Source: Archangium violaceum (lineage in GTDB: Bacteria > Myxococcota > Myxococcia > Myxococcales > Myxococcaceae). From it: 64,000 nt of DNA. Below, piece after piece: positions 27,424-35,347 of this stretch; positions within the stretch are counted from its first letter, which is position 1; every line of letters begins with the position of its first letter. The DNA lies in assembly GCF_016887565.1 (NCBI RefSeq), contig NZ_CP069396.1:11886001-11950000 (forward strand). The letters run 5' to 3'. The notes beneath the pieces were generated by a model. That model did no database searches and was not told the origin of the DNA. It worked only from the letters and a program-made list of their open reading frames with translations. The translations under genes and the position numbers were made by a program.

Positions 27424-27907
27424 CGCGCCATCCCCAAGGGCGAAAGACACGGGCATCCCCTACCTTCGCGGGATCGATGCGCAGGCGCGAAACGACCCGG
27501 TACTCCCCGAGTTTGTCAGGGCGATTGTCCTCCGGCTTCCAGTACCGCACCTCCGCGCACCGGGCGTCATCGATGCACCGGATGATTCGCAGGGCGTTGA
27601 GGATGAAATAGGGCTCCTCGTGAGCTTCCACTCGAGCGGGAATGAACTGCACCTCCCGGACTCCCAACTGTTCGAAGAGATGAACGACACGCTCATGGAC
27701 AACGGGGATGGAGAAGGCAGCCCAGCAGTAGTCCAACGCACGTCCGGGAATCTGGAGCGGAAAGCACGGCACGCCTTCCAGGTCGAGCACCTGACCCTTC
27801 TTGAACTGCCAGGGATCGATTTCCTGCCCCTGCTCGTCGACGGGGCTCCCCAGATGCCAGCGCGAGTGGGATTGCCTGTCGTCCATCAATTCGAAGTACC
27901 GGGTCAT
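27344..27907 (-). CDS. Imm11-type immunity protein 2
   Basis: A 187-residue protein, start chosen at ATG 27907 (AGGA eight bases upstream) by alignment with its paralogue; in-frame ATGs at 27916 and 27922 exist. It shares the Imm11 pattern: RWHL near residue 17, FSIPVVHERVVHLFEQLGVREVQF, YFILNALRIIRCIDD, and a C-terminus nearly identical to immunity protein 1. The middle is only about half identical to it, as expected if each guards against its own toxin tip. Overlap/close spacing with toxin 2 (stop 27929) and toxin 1 (about 40 bp) supports one operon. Confidence 0.85.
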   Translation of the reverse strand: MTRYFELMDDRQSHSRWHLGSPVDEQGQEIDPWQFKKGQVLDLEGVPCFPLQIPGRALDYCWAAFSIPVVHERVVHLFEQLGVREVQFIPARVEAHEEPYFILNALRIIRCIDDARCAEVRYWKPEDNRPDKLGEYRVVSRLRIDPAKVGDARVFRPWGWRVALIISEDLKQAMEAEGLTGTRFVEV

Positions 27908-27928
27908 GTACTGCATCCTCATCTCCGG

Positions 27929-29239
27929 CTAGGTCTTCGTCAGCAATCGGTGGAGCAAAGACCCGGGAGTGCATACGTCGTCCGCCAGCGTCCTGAGTTC
28001 CGCTTTCAGCGCGTCTCCGCACTGTGAAATGGTTCGGCAGTTCTCGAGTGCCTCCACGAGCCTCCGATAAATCTCTTCATGGTACTCCTCGGGGTGAGGA
28101 CCTTTGTGACCCGCGAGATAGACGAGGTTCTCCGCTGCATCCAGGGACATCCCCGCCTTCGCGAAGATCTTGACGAACAGCGGCGTCCAGGGGCCTCCGT
28201 TCAGCGTCGAAGTATCACTTTTGTTCGTGGCGAGGTGATGCCACTGATGACCCTCCTTTTTGACGGAGCCATCGCTACAAGCGCTTCCCAGAGTCGCAGC
28301 CGCCGTGCCCGCCGCCACACCCGTCACGATGAGGGTACCGTCCGCCACCATCTGTACCGTCGTCGCGCCTCCCATCATCCCCCCTCCGGCGAAGGCGAAC
28401 CGGGGAGAGCCCAGCAGACTCCACAATCCCCCCTTGGGCACCTGCGGCAACCCCTTGGCCACGCCCATGCTGGCCACCAGAATCAATACTCGCAGCGCCG
28501 TGCCTCCCATCGCCTTGCCGAAGCGTTCCGCCACGGCCTCCAACTCCTCCACCGTCCTCGCCGCCTCGGCCTCCTGGTACAGCCTCACGCACGCCCGGGC
28601 CAGCTGGGTGAGCTCAAGCACGCCCACCGCCAGCGACAGCCTCAGCGTCAACGCCGCCACGAACGCCTTGGTGAAGACGGGCTCGGGCGCCAGCCACGCC
28701 GCGAAGTACACCGCCACCGACAGGGCCACGCTGGAGAGGAAGACGGGCGAAGAGAACAGTTCCTGGGCCGCCTCTCGCACGCCCGCGCCCATGTAGCGGG
28801 GGGACAGCTTCAAGGCCAGGAACAGCCGGCTCTGCTCCAGAGACCGGGGCATGGGCAGCAGCGACGGTCCGAACCGGGACAAGTACTCCTCCCTCAGCCG
28901 TGCCTCCCACTCCCCGGCCGGTTCTCCTCCCGAGCCGGCTGACACCAGGAGCAGCCGGGGCCCAGACCGAGGCCGCTTCTCCGCCACTCGGAAGGACTCA
29001 TCGAAGGCCGCGAGGACCGTCCGCGCCTCCTGCACCCGCAGCCGCTCCAGGGCCGGGTCCGGCGCCACCGGCTCGAAGGAGAGCCGCAGTGCACCACCGG
29101 GAAGCTCCCTCGTCCTCACCACCTTCGGCTCCGCCAGAGGCCGCCCGCCCGAAGGAGCCTGCTCCGGAGACGTGGCGCAGGAGATGGGCAGGACGAGCCA
29201 CAGAGCCACGACCACGTGCCGCCAGGACTGGGTGCTCAT
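27929..29239 (-). CDS. SitA-like lipoprotein toxin 2 with AHH nuclease tip
   Basis: A 436-residue lipoprotein from ATG 29239; the signal peptide MSTQSWRHVVVALWLVLPISC is good, although the Shine-Dalgarno is weak. The region from CATSPE to about residue 320 is almost the same as toxin 1. The last 110 residues are a diverged AHH nuclease (WHHLATNKSD, LDAAENLVYL, GHKGPHPEEYHEEI) about 55% identical to toxin 1. It is the first gene of the operon toxin2-immunity2-toxin1-immunity1. The plan again fits outer-membrane-exchange toxins rather than type VI or contact-dependent Rhs types, since no delivery marker domain is present. Confidence 0.82.
   Translation of the reverse strand: MSTQSWRHVVVALWLVLPISCATSPEQAPSGGRPLAEPKVVRTRELPGGALRLSFEPVAPDPALERLRVQEARTVLAAFDESFRVAEKRPRSGPRLLLVSAGSGGEPAGEWEARLREEYLSRFGPSLLPMPRSLEQSRLFLALKLSPRYMGAGVREAAQELFSSPVFLSSVALSVAVYFAAWLAPEPVFTKAFVAALTLRLSLAVGVLELTQLARACVRLYQEAEAARTVEELEAVAERFGKAMGGTALRVLILVASMGVAKGLPQVPKGGLWSLLGSPRFAFAGGGMMGGATTVQMVADGTLIVTGVAAGTAAATLGSACSDGSVKKEGHQWHHLATNKSDTSTLNGGPWTPLFVKIFAKAGMSLDAAENLVYLAGHKGPHPEEYHEEIYRRLVEALENCRTISQCGDALKAELRTLADDVCTPGSLLHRLLTKT
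28298..29129. repeat. conserved delivery block, copy 2
   Basis: Partner of 26319-27150. Near identity over 0.83 kb inside otherwise diverging genes suggests gene conversion or a recent cassette duplication followed by replacement of the tip. Confidence 0.9.
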
Positions 29240-29597
29240 GTTCCGGCAGCATGCCGCGCCACCAGGAACCACGCCACCGGAGGCCACGTCCCGGATTGCC
29301 CCTTCATCGCGCGGACATCAATGCCATACCATGTCCCGAGCCCCGGACTCACGGATGGAAACATGACGTAAGACATAGAAACATCACGTAATGAAGCCGG
29401 GTAATATTTGATAACACAAAGAAACATTCCGTATCAGGGAGACATCCAGTCCGCCCGGAGCACCCACAACCCCCTGAAACAACGGCGAAATATCTCTTCA
29501 CACATGAAAAGAGAAACATCCGCCGCCTGCATCCGATTAATCAATTGAACGCTTCGCCGCGCTCATCCCCCGCAGCCATAAGAACAGGGTGTCTCCC
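29240..29597. other. AT-rich divergent gap between toxin operon and 29598 gene
   Basis: This 358-bp gap is clearly lower in GC than its surroundings from about 29355 to 29545. It holds the iterated GAAACAT motif reported separately. It should contain promoters for the toxin operon (minus) and for the gene at 29598 (plus). No ORF is convincing. Compositional contrast may mark a transferred or silenced region. Confidence 0.6.
29358..29433. promoter_or_regulatory. iterated GAAACATnnCGTA motif
   Basis: Three copies of GAAACATnnCGTA start at 29358, 29378 and 29421; the first two are exactly 20 bp apart (two helical turns). A fourth GAAACAT occurs at 29513 without the CGTA. Spacing on one face of the helix and the position between divergent genes fit a regulator binding array. 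The regulator is unknown. Confidence 0.5.
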
Positions 29598-30308
29598 ATG
29601 GTCTCCAGCATCTCCTCGAAGCCCGCCTCCCTTCCGCAGGTCTCCCAGCAGTCGACGGTCGCCAGGCCCACGGAAGTCCGCTCCCCCTCGGCGGCGCCCG
29701 TCGATGCCAACAAGGCGGCCCATCAGCTGCGCAACAGCCTCATCGGGCAGGACTCCTTCCAGGCCACTGGCGGCGGCAGGCGCCCGGTCGATCTCGGTCA
29801 GACCTCCGCGACCGACAGCTCCGGCCTCGGTGGACTCGGAGAGCTGGAGCAGTTGCTCGGCTCGCTCCTCGAGCAGCTCTCCTCCGGTGACACCGAGGGG
29901 GCCCAGGAGTCCCTGGCCACGCTGCTGAAGGCGCTCGGCATCGAGGACACCGACTCGGCCGAGGAGGCCAGTGGCACAGAGTCCCTGGATGACAGCGGCA
30001 CGCTCGAGAGCGCGAGCGGCGTCGACGCCTCCGCGGAGGCCAGCGAAGAGGGCGGTCTCGAATCGCTCCTGCAGACCCTCTCTGAGCTGGCCACGAAGAG
30101 CCCGGAGCTGTTGAAGCAGCTCGTACAGAACCCGGAGTTGCTGAAGGCCGTGATGCAGAACCCCCAGGTGCTCCAGCAGCTCGCGACGAACCCGGAGCAG
30201 CTCACGTCCCTCACTGGTGGCGCCAGCCAGGGCTCGAGCCCCCTGGGCGAGCTGTCGGGCCTCAGCCGATTCCTCGGCTCGGGCAGCTTCTCTCCGCAAG
30301 GGATTTGA
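29598..30308 (+). CDS. low-complexity protein with PELL-type repeats, unknown function
   Basis: A 236-residue acidic protein from ATG 29598 (AGGG eight bases upstream; GTG 29589 in frame). It is rich in Ser, Ala, Glu and Gly and largely disordered to about residue 155. A helical stretch follows (about 158-200) with short units SPELLKQLVQ, NPELLKAVMQ, NPQVLQQLAT and NPEQL, similar in style to STI1/DP-type helices. No signal peptide. It neighbours the toxin operon across the AT-rich gap but a link is not shown. No family recognised. Confidence 0.6.
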   Translation: MVSSISSKPASLPQVSQQSTVARPTEVRSPSAAPVDANKAAHQLRNSLIGQDSFQATGGGRRPVDLGQTSATDSSGLGGLGELEQLLGSLLEQLSSGDTEGAQESLATLLKALGIEDTDSAEEASGTESLDDSGTLESASGVDASAEASEEGGLESLLQTLSELATKSPELLKQLVQNPELLKAVMQNPQVLQQLATNPEQLTSLTGGASQGSSPLGELSGLSRFLGSGSFSPQGI

Positions 30309-30335
30309 AGAGCCCCTTCCGCCTCACCGTGGATA

Positions 30336-30369
30336 CTGGTCCGAGAGCGGAAGAGCGCTCTCGGGCCAG
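30336..30369. terminator. hairpin between convergent genes
   Basis: A perfect 9-bp stem (30341-30349 pairs with 30356-30364, CCGAGAGCG/CGCTCTCGG) extended by CTGG/CCAG outside one mismatch, with loop GAAGAG. It sits between the ends of the 29598 gene and upp. No T-run. It could serve as a shared stop for both directions. Confidence 0.5.
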
Positions 30370-30386
30370 GCTCGGCCAACCCGCGA

Positions 30387-31025
30387 CTACCGCGTCCCGA
30401 AGAGCCGGTCGCCCGCGTCGCCCAGACCCGGGAGGATGTAGCCGTGCTCGTCGAGCTTCTCGTCCACCGCGGCGGTGAAGACGTGCACGTCCGGGTGGTG
30501 CTCGCGCAGGTTCGCCAAGCCCTCGGGGCACGCCAGCAGGCAGACGAAACGCAGGCTCCCCGGCTTGCTCCGCTTGATGCGGTTGAGCGCCGCCACCGCC
30601 GAGTTCCCCGTCGCCAGCATCGGATCGCACACGATGACGTCTCGGTCCGCCAGCTGGTTCGGTACCTTGTAGTAGTACTCCACCGCCGCCAGCGTCTTCG
30701 GGTCCCGGTACAGGCCGATGTGTCCCACCCGGGCGCTCGGCACCAGCTGCAGCATCCCGTCCAGGATGCCCTGCCCCGCGCGGAGGATGGCGATCAGCAC
30801 CAGCTTCTTGCCCTCCAGCACCGGCGCCACCGTCTCCATCATCGGCGTCTCGATGGTCTCATCGCGCAGCTTCAGGTCCCTCATCGCCTCGTAGGCGAGC
30901 AGCAGGGAGATCTCCTGCAACAGTGCACGGAACGAGGCCGTGCTCGTGTCCTTGCGCCGCATCAGCGTCAGCTTGTGCTTCACCAACGGGTGGTCCACCA
31001 CGGTGCAATTGTCCGAGTACGTCAC
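30387..31025 (-). CDS. upp: uracil phosphoribosyltransferase
   Basis: A 212-residue enzyme from GTG 31025 (GGAGG upstream). It converts uracil and PRPP to UMP. Seen are the family's PRPP-binding loop ([14 protein letters not shown], about 127-140), the [13 protein letters not shown] segment (about 80) and the C-terminal [16 protein letters not shown] uracil-binding loop. It is the last gene of a minus-strand series with URC4, URC1 and a malonate-semialdehyde dehydrogenase. In the URC pathway of yeast, uracil phosphoribosyltransferase (URC6) is needed for uracil breakdown, so its role here may be catabolic as well as salvage. Confidence 0.96.
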   Translation of the reverse strand: MTYSDNCTVVDHPLVKHKLTLMRRKDTSTASFRALLQEISLLLAYEAMRDLKLRDETIETPMMETVAPVLEGKKLVLIAILRAGQGILDGMLQLVPSARVGHIGLYRDPKTLAAVEYYYKVPNQLADRDVIVCDPMLATGNSAVAALNRIKRSKPGSLRFVCLLACPEGLANLREHHPDVHVFTAAVDEKLDEHGYILPGLGDAGDRLFGTR

Positions 31026-31057
31026 GGCTCCCTCCTCGTTGCTCGAGTAAAAAGAAG

Positions 31058-31094
31058 ACCCTCACCCCAGCCCTCTCCCAGAGGGAGAGGGGGC
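31058..31094. repeat. dispersed GC palindromic repeat, copy 1
   Basis: A CCCTCACCCCAGCCCTCTCC-type element with a CTCTCCC/GGGAGAG inverted repeat. Similar elements occur at 46711-46747 and 53371-53408 in the opposite orientation, always in gaps between genes. It resembles REP-like elements. Confidence 0.8.
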
Positions 31095-31098
31095 ACTC

Positions 31099-32289
31099 TC
31101 AGAACACCGTCCCGTCACTCTCGATACGGATGGGCGGCGTGCCCCCAGGACGCTTCTCCGCGGCGATGCGTCTCCCCGCGCTCCACGTCCCCCCCTGCAG
31201 CACCTTCGCCAGCGGCAGCTGCTCCGCCGTCATCCCCAGCCGCTCTCGCACCCGCTTCGCCACCTCGTCCAGCAGCGCCACCGTCAGTGCTCGCCACTCC
31301 ACGATGGGCTCCGACCCCGGCGCGTACGCGTCCGTGAGCAGCCGCGCGTCCCTCGGCACCAGCGCGCCCAGGTCCACCAGCAACCCTCCGTTGCGGTACT
31401 CCGGCAGCCCCGTCAGTGCGTCCAGGTCCGTCACCTGGATGCCGCCTTCCTCCAGCGGCTCCAGCAGAGAGTACGTCAGCCACTGCGACAGCTTGTGGAA
31501 GGGCACCAGCGACTCCGGACTGCCCTCGGCTCCCAGCGCCGAGTGCGGCCACACGTCCCCCAGGTTCACGCCCTCCAGCGTGATGCGCCCCGGCCAGATG
31601 GGCCCCAGCGACTCCAACACCCGCCCCAGCACCTCCGCCGCGGGCACCTTCGCGCCCTTCGCCGCGAGCAGGTCATAGAGCGCTCCGGGTCTCGACAGCA
31701 CCCGTCCCAGCCCCCGCAGCAGCGCGAGCCGTCCCTCCAGGCCCGCCAGCGGATTGGCCTCCGTCACCTGGAAGCCTTTCGCCAGCGACTCCAGGCTCAA
31801 CCGCTGCAAGCCCTCCGCGTCCGCGCGCAGCGGCTGGCGCGCATCCGAGGAGAACGCCCCCGCCAGGAACATGCGGAAGCTGGCCACGGCCAGGCCCTCG
31901 GAGCGCGCGTAGGTGCCACCGCCGGGCTCCACGTACTTCCACGTGGGACCGCTGCCCGCGTCCAGCAGCACGCTGGTGATGACCAGGTCCAGCTTCGCCC
32001 GGGCCCGCTCGGCGGGCGGCAGCGAGGCCAGACGCGCATCCAGCTCCGCGTTGCGCCGCACGCCGCCCACGTCGAAGTGTCCCCAGCGGCTGTGCACGGG
32101 AATCTCCAGCGTGGGGTACGCCGCGCGCGTCACCTCCAGCACGTAGTCCGCCACGGCGGGCACGCGCTCCATGTCCACGCGGAAGTGCTTCAGCTTCCCG
32201 GCGAGCCCCAACTCCAGCAGGGCCCGGCAGCGCTCACGGATGGCGCGAGGGCTGAGCAGGTACGTGACGGTGGAAGAGGCCTCAGGCAT
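31099..32289 (-). CDS. URC4/urg3 family protein (DUF1688), uracil catabolism
   Basis: A 396-residue protein from ATG 32289, overlapping the end of URC1 by eight bases. It shows the conserved pattern of the URC4 family: the N-terminal YLLSPRAIRERC, HSRWGHF (about 68-74), the GPTWKYVEPG loop and the C-terminal GGTWSAGRRIA and KRPGGTPPI. The reaction of URC4 is not settled; it acts after URC1 in ring degradation in the yeast pathway. The tight coupling to the URC1-like gene argues for the same pathway here. Confidence 0.9.
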   Translation of the reverse strand: MPEASSTVTYLLSPRAIRERCRALLELGLAGKLKHFRVDMERVPAVADYVLEVTRAAYPTLEIPVHSRWGHFDVGGVRRNAELDARLASLPPAERARAKLDLVITSVLLDAGSGPTWKYVEPGGGTYARSEGLAVASFRMFLAGAFSSDARQPLRADAEGLQRLSLESLAKGFQVTEANPLAGLEGRLALLRGLGRVLSRPGALYDLLAAKGAKVPAAEVLGRVLESLGPIWPGRITLEGVNLGDVWPHSALGAEGSPESLVPFHKLSQWLTYSLLEPLEEGGIQVTDLDALTGLPEYRNGGLLVDLGALVPRDARLLTDAYAPGSEPIVEWRALTVALLDEVAKRVRERLGMTAEQLPLAKVLQGGTWSAGRRIAAEKRPGGTPPIRIESDGTVF

Positions 32290-33535
32290 CGAGCGCCCTG
32301 CCCTTCACCTCCACGAGCTCCTCCTTCGAGGCCACCTTGCCCGTGGTGAAGTAGCCGGCGGCCTTCTTCGCCTCCATCTCCACCTTGGCGTCGGCGGGAA
32401 CCAGCTCCTCCGGAATCGGCACGCGCTCGAGAATCTCGATTCCCGACCGGACGATGGCGTCGTGCTTCATGTCGCTCATGGACACGAAGCGGTGGATGCG
32501 GGTGATGCCCAGCCAGTGCAGCGCGTCCGGCATCAACTCCTGGAAGCGCATGTCCTGCACGCCGGCCACGCACTCGGTGCGGTGGAAGTACGTCGCCGCC
32601 GAGTCCCCGCCCTCCTGGCGCTTGCGCGCGTTGTAGACGAGGAACTTCGTCACCTCGCCCAGCGCGCGGCCCTCCTTGCGCGAGTAGACGATGACGCCCG
32701 CTCCGCCCTCCTGCGCCGTCTGGATGCACACCTCGATGCCGTGCGTGAGGTACGGTCGGCACGTGCAGATGTCGCTGCCGAACACGTCCGAGCCGTTGCA
32801 CTCGTCGTGCACGCGCACCGCCAGGGGCACGTCGGGGTTGGAGATGGTGTCCATGTCCCCGAAGAAGTAGAGCGTCAGCCCTCCGATCGGCGGCAGGAAC
32901 ACCTCCAGGTCCGAGCGGGTGATGAGCTCGGGGAACATGCCGCCCGTCTGCTCGAAGAGGCCGCGGCGCAGCGCCGCCTCGCTGAGGCCGAAGCGCTTGG
33001 CGATGCCCGGCAGGTACCACACCGGCTCCACCGCGGCCTTCACCACGCTGACATCACCGTTCGCGCAGAGAATCCTGCCGTCCGGCTTGAGACGGCCAGC
33101 GGTGATGGCGTCGCGCAGCTCGGGCATGTTGATGTGCGCGCGAGTGATGGCGATGGTGGGCCGGATGTCCATGCCCTGATCCAGGTAGGCCCGGAAGGCC
33201 TGCGGAGCCACCGCGCCCCACGGATCCATCGAGACGATGCGCTCGGGGTTCGCCCAGGCCTTGTGGGGGCCGATCTGCACGGCGGGCGCGGTGTTGGTGA
33301 GGTCCGCCCGGTGGTCCGCCGTCAGCTGCCCGGCCGCCACGGCGACGGCCCGGTAGATGGCATACGAGCCCGAGTGGGTCCCAATGACGTTGCGGTGCGC
33401 GGGCTCCGTCAGCGTGGCGATGACGGGCCCCCGGCGCAGGGGCTCGGATTCACCCCAGCGGATGGGAGTGACCTGGCCATCGCTGTCCGGGTGAGAGGTG
33501 AGACGGATGTGATTGACGGGCTTCTTGTCGGCCAT
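32282..33535 (-). CDS. URC1-type GTP-cyclohydrolase-II-like enzyme
   Basis: A 417-residue protein from ATG 33535 (GGAGG eight bases upstream). The middle carries the RibA-like zinc site C-x10-C-x-C (in HDECNGSDVFGSDICTC, about 240-255) and the following loop EGGAGVIVYSRKEGRALG. The N- and C-terminal extensions are those of URC1, which opens a uracil-derived ring instead of making riboflavin. No rib genes are nearby. It is co-transcribed with URC4 and upp, so I read it as uracil catabolism. Confidence 0.9.
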   Translation of the reverse strand: MADKKPVNHIRLTSHPDSDGQVTPIRWGESEPLRRGPVIATLTEPAHRNVIGTHSGSYAIYRAVAVAAGQLTADHRADLTNTAPAVQIGPHKAWANPERIVSMDPWGAVAPQAFRAYLDQGMDIRPTIAITRAHINMPELRDAITAGRLKPDGRILCANGDVSVVKAAVEPVWYLPGIAKRFGLSEAALRRGLFEQTGGMFPELITRSDLEVFLPPIGGLTLYFFGDMDTISNPDVPLAVRVHDECNGSDVFGSDICTCRPYLTHGIEVCIQTAQEGGAGVIVYSRKEGRALGEVTKFLVYNARKRQEGGDSAATYFHRTECVAGVQDMRFQELMPDALHWLGITRIHRFVSMSDMKHDAIVRSGIEILERVPIPEELVPADAKVEMEAKKAAGYFTTGKVASKEELVEVKGRALDA

Positions 33536-33592
33536 GAGGCGCCCTCCTCGGAGTGCGCGCAGCGGTGAAGGGAAACAGCGGGGGAAGACGCG

Positions 33593-35077
33593 TCAGCTCA
33601 TCCAGCTGCCGTCGGTACGAGAGGTCCACTTGCGGGTGACCTTCTTCAGGTCCGTCCAGAAACCCAGGCTGGACGTGCCGGTGATGTCACCGTGGCCGAA
33701 CTTCGACTCGCCGGTGCCACCAAAGGAGAAGGGCTCGCGAGGCACGGGCACGCCCACGTTGACGCCCACCATGCCCACGCGCGCCCCCTCCACCACGGCC
33801 TGCGCCACCGCGCCATTGGTGGTGAAGATGGACGCCGCGTTGCCGTACGGCGAGGCGTTCTCCACCTCCAGCGCCGCCGACAGCGTGGGCACGCGGATGA
33901 TGGACAGCACCGGGCCGAACAGCTCCCGCTGCGCCGCTTCCATGTCCGGGCGCACGCCATCGAGAATCGTCGGCCCCAGCCAGTGGCCACCCGACCACGG
34001 CTCGCCCGCGGGCTTCTTCCCGCGCCCGTCCAGCAGCACGCGCGCTCCCGCACGCTCCGCCGTGGCGATGGCCGCCTCCAGACGCGACAGGCTGGCCCGG
34101 TCGATGATGGCGCCCATGCCGCCACCCACCTCCAGCCGGGAGGCGCGCTCCACCACCTGCCCGATGATGCGATCCACGTCTCCCACCGCGAGCAGCACGC
34201 TGGCCGCCATGCAGCGCTGGCCGGCGCACCCGGTGAAGGAGTCCAGCACGGACTGCGCGGTGAGGGCCTCGTCCGCGTCGGGCACGACGATGAGGTGGTT
34301 CTTCGCCCCGCCGAGCGCCAGCACGCGCTTGCCCTGCGCACTGCCCTCCGCGTACACGCGCCGCGCCACGGGCGAGGAGCCCACGAAGGCCAGGGCGCGC
34401 ACGTCCGGGTGCGCCACCAGCGCCTCCACCGTCTCGCGCCCGCCGTGCACCACGGAGAAGACACCGCGGGGAATGCCCGCCTCCACCATGAGCTCGCCCA
34501 GCGCGCACGCCGTCAGCGGCACCTTCTCCGAGGGCTTGAGGATGAACGCGTTGCCCACCGTCACCGCGATGGGGAACATCCACAGCGGCACCATCGCCGG
34601 GAAGTTGAAGGGAGTGATTCCCGCCACCACGCCGAGCGGCTCGCGCCGGAACTCGCACGTGACGCCGCGGCTCACCTCCAGCGCGCCGCCGGTGTCGAGG
34701 TTCTGCAGAGACAGCGCGAAGTCACACACCTCCAGGCCCTTGAGGATTCCGGCACGGGCCTCGGCCACCGTCTTGCCGGCCTCGCTGGCGGCGAGGTGCG
34801 CCAGGCGCTCCAGGTTGCTCTCGAGCAGCGTGCGGAAGCGGCCCATGAGCGTGGTGCGCTCGCGCAGGGGCGTGGCGCGCCAGCCGGGAGCCGCGGACCG
34901 CGCGGCATCCACCGCCTGCGCCACGCCATCAGCGGGCGTCAGCGGCACCCGGCCGATGACGCCTCCCGTGTACGGGCTGCGCACGTCGAGCAGCGAGGCA
35001 TCTCGCGGGACGAGCCACTCTCCTCCCACGAGGTTGCGGCAGGTGGTAACGCTCTCGGGCAACTGGACGAAGGACAC
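33593..35077 (-). CDS. mmsA: CoA-acylating (methyl)malonate-semialdehyde dehydrogenase
   Basis: A 494-residue aldehyde dehydrogenase from GTG 35077 with GGGGGAG seven bases upstream. The MmsA-type features are the ITPFNFPAMVPLWMFP segment (about 155-170), the nucleotide-binding FVGSSPVARRVYAEG loop, the catalytic Cys in CAGQRC (about 285) and the FSFGGTGESKFGHGDI C-terminal loop. It oxidises malonate or methylmalonate semialdehyde to acetyl- or propionyl-CoA. In URC uracil degradation 3-carbon products arise, so this gene at the head of the cluster could remove malonate semialdehyde. Spacing to URC1 is 57 bp. Confidence 0.92.
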   Translation of the reverse strand: MSFVQLPESVTTCRNLVGGEWLVPRDASLLDVRSPYTGGVIGRVPLTPADGVAQAVDAARSAAPGWRATPLRERTTLMGRFRTLLESNLERLAHLAASEAGKTVAEARAGILKGLEVCDFALSLQNLDTGGALEVSRGVTCEFRREPLGVVAGITPFNFPAMVPLWMFPIAVTVGNAFILKPSEKVPLTACALGELMVEAGIPRGVFSVVHGGRETVEALVAHPDVRALAFVGSSPVARRVYAEGSAQGKRVLALGGAKNHLIVVPDADEALTAQSVLDSFTGCAGQRCMAASVLLAVGDVDRIIGQVVERASRLEVGGGMGAIIDRASLSRLEAAIATAERAGARVLLDGRGKKPAGEPWSGGHWLGPTILDGVRPDMEAAQRELFGPVLSIIRVPTLSAALEVENASPYGNAASIFTTNGAVAQAVVEGARVGMVGVNVGVPVPREPFSFGGTGESKFGHGDITGTSSLGFWTDLKKVTRKWTSRTDGSWMS

Positions 35078-35347
35078 TCGCGCTCCCCCACTTCGGCAAT
35101 CGCGTCACGCGAACCGTGACGACCCCGCCACGCCCGAGCATAACAAGAGACTCCGGGAATCCGGCAATCCGGGGGGGAGACGAAGGAAGGGAAATACCGT
35201 TTGTCATCCGACATCCGCGCCGGACGACGCATCGCGCAGTGACAGGGATGAAACCACGCCCCGTGGCCCGTGGGCCACGGACCTGTCGCTCTCGGGCCAC
35301 GTTCGCTCCACGAGTCCCCTGGCCTCGTCCCTGCAATCACCAGGCGC

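Noticed and set aside
26064-28942. Long plus-strand frames across the toxin genes
   Set aside because: They appear twice only because the toxin genes are duplicated, and are antisense to proteins with signal peptides and AHH motifs.
32282-33535. Riboflavin biosynthesis GTP cyclohydrolase II (ribA)
   Set aside because: The zinc site is similar, but extra N- and C-terminal regions and the URC4/upp neighbours point to URC1.
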